The notes: a model not told the origin generated them from the letters alone. Shown: positions 13,380 through 25,601, counted from the first letter of the stretch. The stretch: 64,000 nucleotides of DNA from Monarcha castaneiventris obscurior (GCA_026261815.1 JAMPIT010000493.1:5907501-5971500), one strand, 5' to 3'. Translations and numbers: made by a program.

Positions 13380-14073
13380 TGTCTTAGTTTAAAAGACAGG
13401 TGTCTATCAAAGGGAGGCAGAAGCCCTCTCTGGAATAGGAAATGTAACCCCCCTCCCCCAAAGAATTATTATAAATTTGAAATTGAGGGGCTTTCAGGCA
13501 CAGATATAAGAGATAGGAATGACAGTTCTTTTACTAATATATATGTATAAAGCAATACTACAGAAAACACTGGTTTAACCTGACAGAGTCAGGGTATGAC
13601 CTGGCACCCTGCCTGGCAGGGTGGTGGCAGCAGTCTGATTCAATGGTGGTAGCAGTCCAATTCAATGGTGGTTGCAGCCTTTCTGCAGTGGCAGCTGTGG
13701 CTCTGTCGAAGCAGTGATCCTGTAGAAGGGTGTAGTTATCTTCTGGGAATCCAGGAGAGAAGAAAAACTGCTCTGCTGGGAAGAACCAGTGTAAGTGGCT
13801 GGCTGTCTGTTCCAAAACCCCAGACTTTATCCAGGTGGGAAAGCTTGGCTCCTTCCCCCTGGGCAGAGCATCTCACAATGGGATCATGAGGCAGGGCACT
13901 GATGGGACCATGAACAGAAGATAGTCCAGGAGCAAGTTATCTGTGAGCCATGGACAAAGCGTTAATGGGCCCATTGACAAAAGATAATTGGGAGGGAGCA
14001 GGCAGTGAACACCACCAGGCCTGGTCTCAGCAGCTCATGAAGATGGGAATAGAATATACTGCAACCCAGGACA
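13380..14073 (-). mobile_element. Solo ERV LTR with perfect 5-bp target duplication
   Basis: The block begins TGTCTTAG and ends CCCAGGACA on the plus strand, so both ends follow the retroviral TG...CA rule with short inverted ends (TGTC/GACA). It is flanked by AAATT at 13,375-13,379 and AAATT at 14,074-14,078, a perfect 5-bp target-site duplication. It is homologous to the block at 54,820-55,329: both share ACTGGTTTAA, CAGGGTGGTGG and CATCTCACAATGGGAT in the same order. No coding sequence or primer binding site is attached, so it is a solo LTR left by recombination between the two LTRs of a provirus. A 5-bp duplication is typical of the ERVL-like class in birds. Minus orientation is inferred from resemblance to avian ERVL LTRs and is less sure than the element call. 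Confidence 0.85.
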
Positions 14074-14240
14074 AAATTTCACTAGGTAAATTATAGTGAT
14101 TAAAAAAAAAAAAAGTTTGGGGTATCCCCAGACTCCTGGTCAAATACAAACTTAAGTGAGAAGAATTAGCTAGCTGTGATTGATGTTTATGGAATTTTAG
14201 GTTGTGAAATTACTGTGGAGCCAAGATGCACCCACCAAAA

Positions 14241-14302
14241 TGCTGGTGCTGCAAAGCAATTGATCATGATCTTAAGTTCTTTGCTGAATTAGAGCCTGAG
14301 GC
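14241..14302. repeat. Ancient amniote repeat scrap
   Basis: TGATCTTAAGTTCTTTGCTG followed by AATTAGAGCCTGAGG resembles the 'cttaag..ctttgctgaat..gggcctg' end of the same old repeat theme seen near 5,911. Diverged; family not named. Confidence 0.4.
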
Positions 14303-14309
14303 TAAAAAT

Positions 14310-17300
14310 GTTTTAAATGGAAACTTCACCTTGACTGCCACATATAAATTGGTAAGTTATATAGAGAAACCTTCATTATTATGTTTTCATTGAGAAAATG
14401 TAGTGGGATTAGTAAAGAGTAATAAAAGTGCCATAATTGACAGGCCTAGAGTATAATCCCTGATTAGAAATGTCCTCCAAGGCACATCTTTTGGTATTAG
14501 CCTGATTTTATAAAATTGAGGCTTTGTGTTACTGAGAAATGTATGATCTTAACAACAAAAGTGGAGCTGAATCACATCCTGCAAAGCAGTCTGAGATGTG
14601 TGCAGTCCAACTCTGTAGCAGCCCTGGCTAGTTAGAAATGCATAACACAATTGTGCTGTCTCAAAAGGCAGCACTCATCTGCAAACCAGAGACAGTGGGA
14701 ACACAAACGGATGCTTAAGAGTACTTCAGTGAGAAGGAAAGGAAAAAAAAAAGAGTGATAAAGAAAATCCAGTCCCTGTTTCTCTTTCTGCTGGAGGAAT
14801 AGTGATGCTGTGATCTCTGACCTTTTATTAACAAGCCAGTCCCTTGCAGAGGACAGTGATTCATTGCAGGGCACCTTATCTGCATTTGAGCAGGCTCACC
14901 CCCAAGGCATTCCTTTGTCATCTGCTGGAGCTACCAATGGCAATAGATTCCCTGCACCAGTTATAAAGTGCTACTTTATCCTGTCTGCAATATGAAAGAC
15001 CCTTTAATGAGATTTAGAAAATTACGGATAAAGCCTAGTTTGACTTTTGTAATAAAGCATATGTTGACATCTCTAACGAATGTGCATTGTTGCAGTGTAA
15101 GCCTATAGAGAAAGGGTGCCTTATTTGAATTATGAATTGATAAAAGGAATATGATCCTGTATTTAAAGGTAGTACAAAGGCAGAAATTTTCCATAGGAGT
15201 AAGAAAGAATAAAAATGTCTTTCTTGATCTTGTCAATTGCAAATCAAATTGAGGAAAAAAATCCTGCTTTAAATCAAATGTTGGACAGTCAATGAGAAGT
15301 AAGAAATATTCTTTATACAGAGTGGGTAAATGGTTCCACTCTGATTACTCTTTCAAAGTTTCGTGTGCCCTTACTAACTATGATTCTTTGAATTGTCTCA
15401 ATAGGAAGTAATCAAGCAGCTGAGAGACCATTCTTTTTAAAACCTTCTCAGGAAATGCTCAGTATCAATATACAATCCTTTCAGATGTAACCAAAACAAA
15501 TTATGTACTGTGTCTGAGTGGTGACAGTTTGAAGGGGAACTTTTAATCTCATAAATATAAGGTTACTTTTTTTTATTTTTATGGCATCTGGAGTTCCTTG
15601 AGTTCTGGATGACTTTCATTCCTACCCACACCTGTGTATATCACTTCAGAATGAAGTGTTGGATAGAAATACAAATGCCTGGTGACCCTGTGTGAGGCTA
15701 ATAGCTTTGGTATTTCCCAATCCTGATTTACAAATGATAAGGATGTATGTAAATTATATAAATGCCTTTGCTGTTTGCTCCTTAGTCTAGGCTATTTTCC
15801 CTGTGTTCCCCATCACAGCTGGTTAATTGTCACTATCCAATCTGGATGGTTCTCTTTAAACTCTCCACACATAATTAGGGTTTCTAGTACAGTCATATTA
15901 AATACTTTATCAGACATAAGGCATGCATGCATTTTTTTTAGGGCTGGTGACCTGTGATGCATTATCAAAACCTACTCCTGAACAGAAGGATCTGGGAGTA
16001 TCTCATAACATAAAGGTCCAGCCACACTTCCACACTCTCCGACTTGGTTTCTATTACATGAACCTGTTTTCAGGGGACAACCAAGACACACAGAGCATAG
16101 ACACATAGAGCAAGAGCTGGAGCTTTATCCAGTTTTCCAGTTCGACTGTTGTCACTGTGTAATGTGCCTCTTTTGTCATTAAGATGTGTTGCCTAGAGAA
16201 TGGATATGACACATTATTAGCCAGGATGATAACCAGCACCATCCCACTTTCTCCACGTTGTCCTCTCCCATACTTCTAATTCCTGTAGTTTCTTAACATG
16301 GATGCTTGGATTCCAGGGGTCTTGGTAATGAGTAAAAATCGGTAAAAACCATTTTGTGATCATTATACCTCAGATCCAGTACCTGTCCCAGTAATCCAGC
16401 AACAAGGTCAGTTTGTAGATTTTTCTTTTCAACAAAACTATGAAGGCTTGAAATGCAACTACCCTAACCTCACATTTCTTATTCTAATCCCCTTACTGCT
16501 TGTCAAAGAATATCCTCTTAGAGATCCCATTTTTAACATCTGCAATTTATTTTCTGTGAATTTTGCTATATAACATAGACTAATGTAGCATTTGTGGGCC
16601 TGCTGGACTTGGCAAGGTGAATTTTTATTGACTTCTATAGCTGTAAGGCTTTTCAGCATTTCATTTTGATGATTCCTGTATTTTCATAATACAGCACCAA
16701 ATTCTTAAATTTAGTAGGCAAATTTATGTGATGCAAATGGAATCACAGAGTAGAAAGTCTGTTTAAAGTAATCTGAGAAGTGTTCTGTGGAATTCTCCTG
16801 ATTAAGAGAAAATCTCTGCCATCAGAAAGCAGCTGGAAGTAGCTGTTTGCAGCCACCCTCTCCCCTGCTTCTAAAAAGGTGAGGAGATGGGTTATAGCTG
16901 GTGGAATTCTGGAGGGGACAAGGCATGAGGCCATGGGACAGTGCTAATGGAGCAATATTCTGACTTTCCTGCCAGCAACAGGCAAAGTTGATTCTTTCTA
17001 CACTACTGAGGATATGGGAGGTGTAGTTTACTCTCTGTTACCACTCTCCTCCAGCTCCAAATGTCTGCCCTGTTTACTTTTCTCCTGTTCTCATTATAAT
17101 ATATTCCTTTTTGGGGTTGAGTCTGTGTTTTGATTTAGTGATCTCCTTGGTCACCTTCTGCTCTTGCAAGTAATCCTTATTCATAAAGAGCTCAGTTACA
17201 GGCAATAGGGCCTTAAATCTAAGTTTTGGCATCTCTGCTTGTATTTATGAAGAACTATTCTTGTGAATAAAGTTTCAGCTTGTGGTAAACAATAGTAAAT

Positions 17301-18575
17301 AATGCCAATAGCTAGTCTGGTTACAGCTATAGCAGTCAAAAGATCTGAAAACTCATCTCTCTGTCAGACACATTTAATATGGAAAACTGAGTAATTCCAT
17401 GATATTTGGAAACATTTCTCCCCCTAGCAGATGATGAATTTTCAAAGTGATGCCTAATTAGTCTTGTCACTTTTTAATGAACTATGGAAAGATATTATGG
17501 AACTGCTAAAGGAGGGTAAATCTGTGTATCAAAAACCCTTAGTAGCTGGGAAGCAGATAAAACAAAATCCCACTGCTTTACCTTTGTGCAACAAAATGCT
17601 TTAATCCCATTTGAACTGTACACCCAGTATTGATACAGCACTATTTGGGTAACAGGACAGTGCAGCTAACAAAGAATGTGACTGGAAGATCATAAGGAAT
17701 ACACATATTCCTTATTCTTGCTTGCGAAGTATTGATTAAAACTGATGGTTTTGGTAACTTTTGATGTGGCATAATAACAGAAGCATATTGTCATGAAAAT
17801 GTAGCCACTTTCTTTCAATAGATAGATAGATACCAAATAATTTGTATTTTCTGCCTCTCCTAACAGTAAGATGGGGGGGTTGCCCTGGGTAATTACTGTC
17901 TGCCTTCTCTCCTTTTTTGGCCTTCTGAACTCTGCCAAGTTCAGGTGACAAGCAGTTGAAGAACAGAACAAGCTATGTCATGATATTAACAGTATAGATC
18001 ATGAAGCAGTCTAGGAGAGAAAAAATATACAGGTGGTTTGGGGTTTTTTTTCCTCTTTTGCTGTAGATTATTCTCCCATTTCCAAGAAATAGACACGTGA
18101 ACAAAGACCCCAAATCTGCCATGTCCCCATAACATCCAGTGACCCTTCACTGTTCTGTGGCCATTATTTTCACATTTAAGAATAGAGCCTAACTAGCAAG
18201 ATGGAATGATGAAAAATTAATACAGTCCAGAATTCTTAGTTTTTGAAGGATTACAGAGTGGTGTGGCACCTCAGCACACTCCATTTCCTCCGGCCTTCCC
18301 TTCTTCCCATGCACAGTTCTGGGCCAGGCCAGGTGGTCACACAGGTGCAAAAAAGGGAGGGTACAGCACTGTTGGACACCTGTTGAGCCCTCCCCCTTCT
18401 CCTCAGCTCTGCTCCCCACTTCAGGCAGCACAACAGAGAAATGGAGGGTCTTCTCTTCAGAAGGATTTTAAAGATGTTACAGGCTGCACATGAGCACTTA
18501 CAAAGCTTTGTAATTGAAGAGGAGCAGCATCACTTCAGCAGCATCTTTAAAAGTCATGGATGGGTGTCTAACTGG
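14310..18575. other. No recognised gene or repeat
   Basis: AT-rich DNA with only short open frames. A short GATA run lies at about 17,818-17,832. Nothing else is supported. Confidence 0.6.
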
Positions 18576-18581
18576 TACAGC

Positions 18582-18660
18582 CTCACTCTGTGACCTTGGG
18601 CAAGGCACTTAATACCCGTGTTCCCCTATTCCCTGCTGTGTAAAATATTGCTGATGCTTA
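18582..18660 (+). repeat. MIR-like SINE fragment
   Basis: The stretch reads CTCACTCTGTGACCTTGGGC, then AAGGCACTTAATACC, and about 20 bases later TGTGTAAAAT. This follows the central and 3' part of MIR-type SINEs (theme 'ctgtgtgaccttgggcaagtcacttaac...ctgtaaaatg'). The tRNA-like 5' head is not visible. It is an ancient fragment with no coding capacity, and the clearest of the old SINE scraps in this window. Confidence 0.55.
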
Positions 18661-18664
18661 TCTA

Positions 18665-19260
18665 GATGAAGGAAGAGCAGTGAGGCGATGTTCATTAATT
18701 ATTGTTGGAGGGTGTTCTGAGATCCAGTCTAATGAAAGTGTAGGATACAATGCTTTGCCCTTCTAGAATACATTTGTTTGAGGAAGGTAAAACATTGTAT
18801 CATCTACTTTTATGTGAAAGGGAAAAAAGTAATATACACCTTGAAAGCCTCATTTTAATTGGCTTGTTTGTTGTTTGGGGGGGGCAAGGATTGGTCTGTA
18901 CTGTACCCAAGGCTAAATTCAAAGAGGTGTTTATAAAACATGAAAAGATGCAGACAGGCACCTTACATAATTTGCATAAATACTCTGGGAATCTGCTCCC
19001 AGTGGAGTCAGGCACCTCATTGGTGCTTGGGTGGCTTTATCAGTCCCTAGAGAATGCCCACCTACATCCTTATGAGTTCAGTTTTCCCTTGCAGTCTAAG
19101 CTGCAAGTTCACTATTTGCAATACTTAAAGACACAGAGGAACTTTTCCAAAACCATGGTGAAGCCATTTTACATGCCTCTCACTGTCATGTAGAGATTTT
19201 TGAAATATTTTGAAATATTTTCCAATATGAAGCCCTTTTTTTAAATAATGTCAAATAATG
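18665..19260. other. No recognised feature; small direct repeats next to an ERV edge
   Basis: A 147-codon open frame (18,750-19,193, plus strand) has no recognisable domain and is taken as chance. Just before the retroviral fragment that starts near 19,263 lie short direct repeats: TGAAATATTT twice (19,200-19,221) and AAATAATGT twice (about 19,243-19,261). Confidence 0.5.
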
Positions 19261-19262
19261 TT

Positions 19263-19945
19263 CTCAGGGTGCTCCAGTCGGCTGCAGACCAGTCTCCTCT
19301 TCTAAGGAAATTATCGGTCTCCCTCTCCAAAACTTCTGATAGAACTCAGAGGCTTTTTCGAGGGAATTGGCAGATCCAAATGCAGCTTGAATCCAGAGAC
19401 TCTGGAGACGCTGTCGTGGAGGTCTGAAGGAGTCCACGTTGGGCGCCAATTATTACTGAGTCCTTTCTGGTTCTGTGGGCTCAGATGCACGAACACACAG
19501 ATGCAGGGATGACTTCAGTAATATGAATCCAATGGCAAGGAGCTGAGAAGGGCACTTACATAGAGTTCCACAGAGAGCAGTTTATTGCTACAACTCGTGA
19601 AGGTTTCCATAGACAAATGACCCTGAACACATGACAGGTCGATCTTAAGTACAGGCGAGTGGCTAACAGCAAGAGGCAACCAGGGAATCAGAGCTGGGGT
19701 ACATCACCAGCACTGAACAGGCATCCTGGGAGAGGCTGCTTTCCTTCATCATAACCAACAGACCTTTGGCACCAGAGACTGTCTAACCAAGAACACTCTC
19801 TGTCTCTTATACCACAGGTTCATCGGCTACCACAGTCCTCCACAGCTTCTTCTGTAGAAAATAAAAGTAAAATAATCTCAGGGAGGGAACAGGAAGAGAG
19901 AGGTTCCACTTTGGCAGTCACTGAGTATGTGCATTTTCTCCCACA
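19263..19945 (-). mobile_element. ERV fragment: LTR, tRNA-Lys-type PBS and partial leader
   Basis: On the minus strand this runs LTR (about 19,945 down to 19,450), primer binding site (19,448-19,431), then about 170 bp of leader, ending near 19,263. The LTR carries AATAAA (plus-strand TTTATT at 19,581-19,586) and an upstream ACTTAAG TATA-like box, leaving a U5 of roughly 130 bp. The upstream edge is placed at TGTGGGAG because AAAGGGAGAAAA, which looks like a polypurine tract, sits immediately before it. No gag or pol follows the leader, so the rest of the provirus is missing. The family differs from the element at 57.8-61.1 kb, although both use a tRNA-Lys-type primer site. LTR ends are approximate. 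Confidence 0.75.
19431..19448 (-). other. Retroviral primer binding site, tRNA-Lys type
   Basis: The minus strand reads TGGCGCCCAACGTGGACT. The first 15 bases are complementary to the 3' end of the vertebrate tRNA-Lys (CUU-type) ending ...CCACGUUGGGCGCCA; the last three differ. It lies two or three bases after the LTR edge, as expected for the site where minus-strand DNA synthesis is primed. Confidence 0.85.
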
Positions 19946-22900
19946 TTTTCTCCCTTTGCGAGCGGACTGGGTGATTGTTATCATCCTGAATACTTAGTAA
20001 CAAATTTTACTCTTTTTTCCAGTTGCTGCTCTGAGCAGCAGCTGTCTCACTTGGATAATAGCTTTTTTTTTTTTAATAAAGTTGGAAGAAAATTAAACAA
20101 ACCAGGGAAAAAGATCAATAATTCTGCCTGTAATGGAAGGGATGTGCACCTAGCATAGTTTTGTCAATATGCATAGTGAATCATCTCATATACAGCCAAA
20201 ATTAGGTGAATTTTCTTCTATTCTTACTCAGAGGTGTAGTTTCAGGTAGCCTGAAGTCTACCTAGAAAACAGTTTCACTTTCCTTAGAAATTTAAAATTA
20301 TTTAAAATTTAAATGCTCTGTGATAGAGCTTCCCCAAACAGGTCCTGCTTAATTTAACTGGCTGCAGATGTTTGGATACTTGGTCTAAAAGAGATTCTTT
20401 TGTTGGGGTTTTCTTTTCCAAACTGGTACTACTCCAAATGAATGAGGGTCATGTCTTACACTGATTCCAAAATAAACTGTTTGGTCTTTTTTTTTTTTCC
20501 CCTCCTTTTTCTTTTTTACTTTGATTTATGGTTTTATATTTGCAGCTCTTTTCTTGCCTGGAATACAGTCAAGATTGTTTGGGAAAGAGCAGAAGAGGAT
20601 CTTTCTGAAGGAAAAAAACTACCAGAAAATGTCAGCCTTCACTGTTGTTCCCTTCCCTTTCACAGACAAGGGAACTGAATTCCCTCAGTGTTTTTAATTT
20701 GCTCCTGCTGGGGCTGACTCAGAAAGATAAACAGAGAGGTCAGGAGGGTTTTCTGCTGAACTGATGCTGTGGTACCTGCAGGAGATGTTTGATGTGTGAA
20801 CCCAGTAGGTCAACACGACTGAACTTAGAGACTCCAAAACCTTGCAAAGAGACAGGAAAAATAATAAAAATACATTGGCAAATACCAGTGAGGAAAATGA
20901 GTATTTTAAAATAGACAGGCATCCAAGAGGGGCTTAATAATTGCAAGTGGTATATTAAGTTGTGGTGCTTTTTCTTTCTAAAAGAGATGTCCTGCCTTCT
21001 AGGATTAGCCTGGAAAAGATGCACTGCATTGAGCCACTTGCAGTGACAAGCAGATGGCTCAGATGGGCTCTTGTAAATAGTCTTACAAAGTTTTTCCTTT
21101 GACCACTGAATTTCTCTTAGCTTAACAAAATAATATGTAGGATCTTTAGCTCGAGTGTAACTTGAAGTTTTTCTGGAATCTTCAGTGTTGCTGCTCTCAT
21201 TCATCTAGCTGAGGACCATTTCCTGCAATCTCTTTCTTCCTTTTCCATCTCATTTTATTGAAAAGATATTTAAAAAACCTGTTGAAGTATCAGCTTCTGT
21301 AACAAATCCTAGAGGTACATCACTTTGACAGAATCTGATGCCTACACAATGACGTGGAGTAAGGACATTTTCTTTATTCTTAGTTTCTTTATAGCTGAAG
21401 CAAGAACTGCTGCCCCCCCACCCCCCCACCAAAACAACTAACACAAAACACTGAGGTTAACAAGAGATCTTGAAAGAGAAATGTGAAATCTTTCTCTTTC
21501 TCTTGTTCTTTAGTTTTCCTCCACCATGTTAAGGATAAGCAATCAAGAACGAGCCAACAAGACCAATATGATGCATCCACCAAGTCATTAAGAATAAAAA
21601 TGACTTGATGGACATTGTTTTTTTCAATCCCTTTTCTCTGTGATTTACTTCTGGTTTAATTGTACAGATTTTAAGGATGCTCTTTGTGAGAACTTAAGGG
21701 CCTTTTTTTCTTATTATTTTTACTCCTTTTATTTTTTTTTTTCCTTTTAGACTGCCACCTTTAAATTACACTTAGAGGCTTCTGATCTCTGCAATATACA
21801 CTACAGTGGCTTGTGGCACTGCTTTCTGTTGTGGCATTGTAGTCATTTAACACATGATAGTCCCTCCAGCAGGCTGATGCAAAGTCTGCTTCAGCGTACA
21901 GTGTTTGGGAACTGCAGGTCTTGACTCTAAATGTGGGGATGATTCCAGCACGCAGAAAGCAATTACCAGCCCTGGAACCTGTCCAGAACAGCAAGGCTGA
22001 CAATGCTCCTCTTTGCACTCCTGCCCTGGCAATGCTAATAACCCAAAGCTCCCTGTTAATATATCTGCTGGGCAATGTGCATTCTAATAAGCACTCAAAG
22101 TCATATACTTACTTTTCTCAGTTTTCATTTGAATATGTATGAATGCATATAACATCAGCCAGAGCTGGTTAAACAGTGAATTTGCAAATAGACATGCAGT
22201 ATGGAGACTTACAGAATGCTTGCCTTAGTAAAATTGTAGCAGGTAAATTGTAAGTGCTGTAGTCTATAATCTGCACTATTATCATAATTGCTATCTGCAT
22301 TATCTTTTTGGATGGCGATGAAAATATTTTATATAACAGAATTAAATACCAGTGTTTGTTGTACTATGTTTAATACTTTCATACCTTTTAAGTGCGTGGT
22401 GCTGTAAAGAATAACTCAAGTGCAATTTAGATCAGTGATTGCTTGTAAAATGTCTGAGATGAAATGTAGGAAGATTGAGTGTAAAAACACTTTGTGAATG
22501 TAAGACCTTGAAACCAAATACAAGGTCATTAAAGAACACTGCTAATCGACTAATAAGATTATTATTACTCTCTTTTGAAAAACTGTTGCAAACTAAGTCT
22601 CTGCTCTCTGGGTGTTTTCTGTGATTAAATGATTTATGGCCAATTATTTCCTAAGACTCTCTCCTGCTCTAAACCATCTCCTTGTCTGTGTGCTGCCATG
22701 GTTTTCCTCCCTCAGGCACTTGTCAGTAGTCAAAGGGGGTGTCTCTCAGCTTTCTGCTCATGAAGACTGCTGTGCCTTCAGCTTCACAGCAAGCACTTGC
22801 TGTTCACGGTTTTGGGCTCCCAAACAAAGTGTGGTGGGAGAATGAGCCACATGTGTGGGATTTGCAGCTGCTGACAGGCAGGACCTGCTGCATTTATCTG

Positions 22901-24650
22901 CCTGTTTTTAGAAAGCTTCTGTTGCAGTTATATTTTTGTCTTTTCTAATATCTAAACCAAATGTTAATGCATTGAAAGGCTTGATAACACCTCAAAATAA
23001 ATATCTTCGGTTAGGGCTTTTCTGTATGGACAGACTCAGCCTCTTCTAGTGGTGTGCTTTCCCTGGAATTTTCACACGGTGGGCTTGCAGCACACGGATT
23101 CTTGGTGGAAGACTGAGGCAGGAGAAAAAAATGGTAGTAAGAGATCATGGAAGCTTTTACTGGATCTGGAATACCTGGGGATGAGTTCAGTCTTCTGCTT
23201 CTGCAAGGTTCTTGTGTTCATTTTCTATCAAGTGCAAAAATAATTGAGAGGTCAAGCATTTAATCAGCCACTATTATTCCATCAAGTTACCACATCCTGA
23301 GCTCTTTCTGACACCACAAATGTCACTGTCATGGATTTTACTCATTCATTTCATGCTGTTAAGATTAATACATTTCAAGCTGATCAGATAGAGGATATGG
23401 GAAGAGAAATATCTTGCCTTCCATGTAACCATTCAATAAAGATAAGAAAGATAGATCCATGAAAACAGGTGATGATGTTGAGATATTGTAGAAGAGCAGC
23501 ACAAACTCTCCTTTGTTCACAGCAGCTCTTCTCTGCAATCCCAACAGTAAAATCTAGAGTAGAGAGATTCCTGTGGACTATTAAAAATATCTTTTACCCT
23601 AAATTCAGACTGGAAAATATCCAAGCATGCAAGAAATCTGTTTACATTTTGTGGACTCACTTGATATGCTTTCATGCTGTCAGGGCTCACTAAACTCATA
23701 CATTAAGGTCGTGAAGCAACCCAGAAGCATCTCGTGCCTGGTTATCTCACCTGTGTCACCTACAGAGCCAGCAATCCGAATCCCACTGAAACTGTGAGTG
23801 GGTCTCTGGTTAGAGGCATGGAATGGTGAAGGCAGGGGAGATGTTGGTCCAAACACATCCTGGCAGTTGAGTGCTTCTGGTTTTGTCTCTGTGGAAATGG
23901 GACAAGGCCTTGGGGACCAAAAGCACAAGTAATGTTATGAGAAACAGAGGAAGGCCACCCTACTGTTATGGTCAGAGTCATCCCTTTTCTTCCCTGTGTT
24001 GTGCTACCCAGTGCTTGGAGCTTTCAGGACAGAGAGGTTTGTGTGTCTTGGTCATTACACTCTGTTCTGCTGGAGATCGCTGGTGTGTGCTGGTGATAAA
24101 GCTCTTTGTAAGCAAACAAAAAGCACGTTCTGCTTCGATTCACAGGATATTAAATCTTGTGTTGAGTCAAAGAAGCAATTTGCTGTGTGGCACAGAGTGA
24201 CCTGTCCAGCTATAGTCAGTAACCTTTATCCGAATGAAAAATCTTCTTGTGAACATCTGCCTTAAGTGAGAGAGATTTCTTGAAAGCATATGCTGAATGC
24301 TTAAGTCTCAGGCACTGTGATGCATTTTGATTAAATAAGAACAGTTGGGGGAGCATTCCATTGTCATATAAATCACAGGAGAAGGTGATAGGAGCTCCCT
24401 GATTTTGGTCACTTTGGGGTTTCCTTCCCACTTGTGAGATTGTGAATGCGGTGCACATTTGACCATTGTTGCCTAGGTCCCTGAGGACTTAATCTGGTTA
24501 TTTACTAAAGGAAACATGTATATGAATGTTGTGCAACAATTGGATTCCTGAGAGCAGTAAAAGCTTGAACACGATATAAACTTGTATTAAGGCTATGTCC
24601 AAACCTTGCATTTTTAATTGAGCTTTGATAGGCACTGGTTTTAGCACCTA
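19946..24650. other. No recognised gene or repeat
   Basis: Mostly AT-rich DNA. The longest frame, 154 codons at 20,740-21,204 on the minus strand, shows no domain and is probably chance. A T-run lies at 20,064-20,075 and a C-rich double tract at 21,413-21,427. I cannot tell whether the first bases upstream of the LTR (19,946-20,100) are retroviral or host. Confidence 0.5.
21413..21429 (-). repeat. C7-A-C7 tract (G-rich on minus strand)
   Basis: Two runs of seven C separated by one A, then A and CC. The minus strand reads GGTGGGGGGGTGGGGGGG, which could fold into a G-quadruplex. No repeat family assigned. Confidence 0.8.
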
Positions 24651-24652
24651 CT

Positions 24653-25038
24653 TGTCACAAATGAGGCACAGACTCCCTTGTTTCTTCCAAAGAGAATCAA
24701 GTTTATTACCATCATGCAAGGCCTTATATACTCTAGGACTACGCTTGGCTTTTACACTGTGCTAAAAATACTCTGGCTAAAATTATACTTGTTAGCATTT
24801 TTGTTAACTAAATCAAACACACAGTGGCCACATGCCACCTCCTGTGTTGCTGCTCACACGTTCTCTTGAGCAGTTTGCACTCTGATCAGGCGTTGTTCAC
24901 ACGAACCTTACATAACTTGTTCTTGTCTTCATGCCAGCACATTTCCCAAAGTGCTTTTCATGAATCATCAGTAAACACAGTGAGCAAACTGAATACAGGC
25001 CCTTTACTTATTCTATAAGACTTTTCTTGTCTCCTACA
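24653..25038 (-). mobile_element. Solo ERV LTR with perfect 6-bp target duplication
   Basis: The plus strand begins TGTCACAAATGAGG and ends GTCTCCTACA. CCTACT lies immediately outside at 24,647-24,652 and again at 25,039-25,044: a perfect 6-bp target-site duplication, the size typical of class II (alpha/beta-retrovirus-like, ERVK-type) elements. On the minus strand it carries a TATA box (GTATATAAGG, about 24,725-24,735) followed within roughly 25 bases by a poly-A signal (AATAAACTTG, about 24,697-24,706), a compact promoter and short R region as in this class. No internal retroviral sequence is attached. The 63- and 64-codon frames inside it are not genes. Confidence 0.92.
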
Positions 25039-25044
25039 CCTACT

Positions 25045-25595
25045 AATGTGGAAATATATGGGTTTTTGTCTGGATAAGTGTGTGTTACACTAAAGACACT
25101 GGATTATGCCTGCTTGAGTGTTGTGCTTCCAGTGCAGAGCAGGCTAATCTGTAAAACTGCTAATTGCTTTATCTGGAAAGCTTCTAATTTGATGTATTTC
25201 ATGTTTTATCAGTTGAAAAGTAGGCTAAATATCTGATTTAGCTAACAAAATAAAACTTCAGAATTTCATGTTGTTTCTTTAAAACTCATTAAGCATTGAT
25301 AAAAATCTACCAGTGAATCATATTAATTGAAACTTAGTTTGAGGTAAATTAATTTAAAGATCTGGATGACTTAAATTACTCAAATGTGCATTTAGGTGTT
25401 TAATATTTCATCTGTAATTTGTTAGCCTATTGTTACATGTGAACTTTTTTGCTGGGGTAAACAGTTCCTGTAGTTTTCTCCCTTCCCTGAGGTGTTCATG
25501 CCTCCTTTCATGGGGCTATGTGGATTAATTTAGGGGGTCTTGGAGAAGTAATACTGTTAATTGCCTTGCTCCATGGGGTCCCATGTGCCCCTGCA
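25045..25595. other. No recognised gene or repeat
   Basis: AT-rich single-copy-looking DNA between two LTR-like blocks, with no coding or RNA feature. Confidence 0.55.
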
Positions 25596-25601
25596 GGTGC
25601 C

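Noticed and set aside
18750..19193. 147-codon frame on the plus strand
   Set aside because: No recognisable domain and no codon bias evident; a single frame of this size is plausible by chance in 64 kb.
20284..20313. Palindrome-like AAATTTAAAATTATTTAAAA run
   Set aside because: Low-complexity AT sequence; partial pairing is expected by chance.
20740..21204. 154-codon frame on the minus strand
   Set aside because: One hydrophobic stretch but no family resemblance, no splice context and no supporting neighbours.
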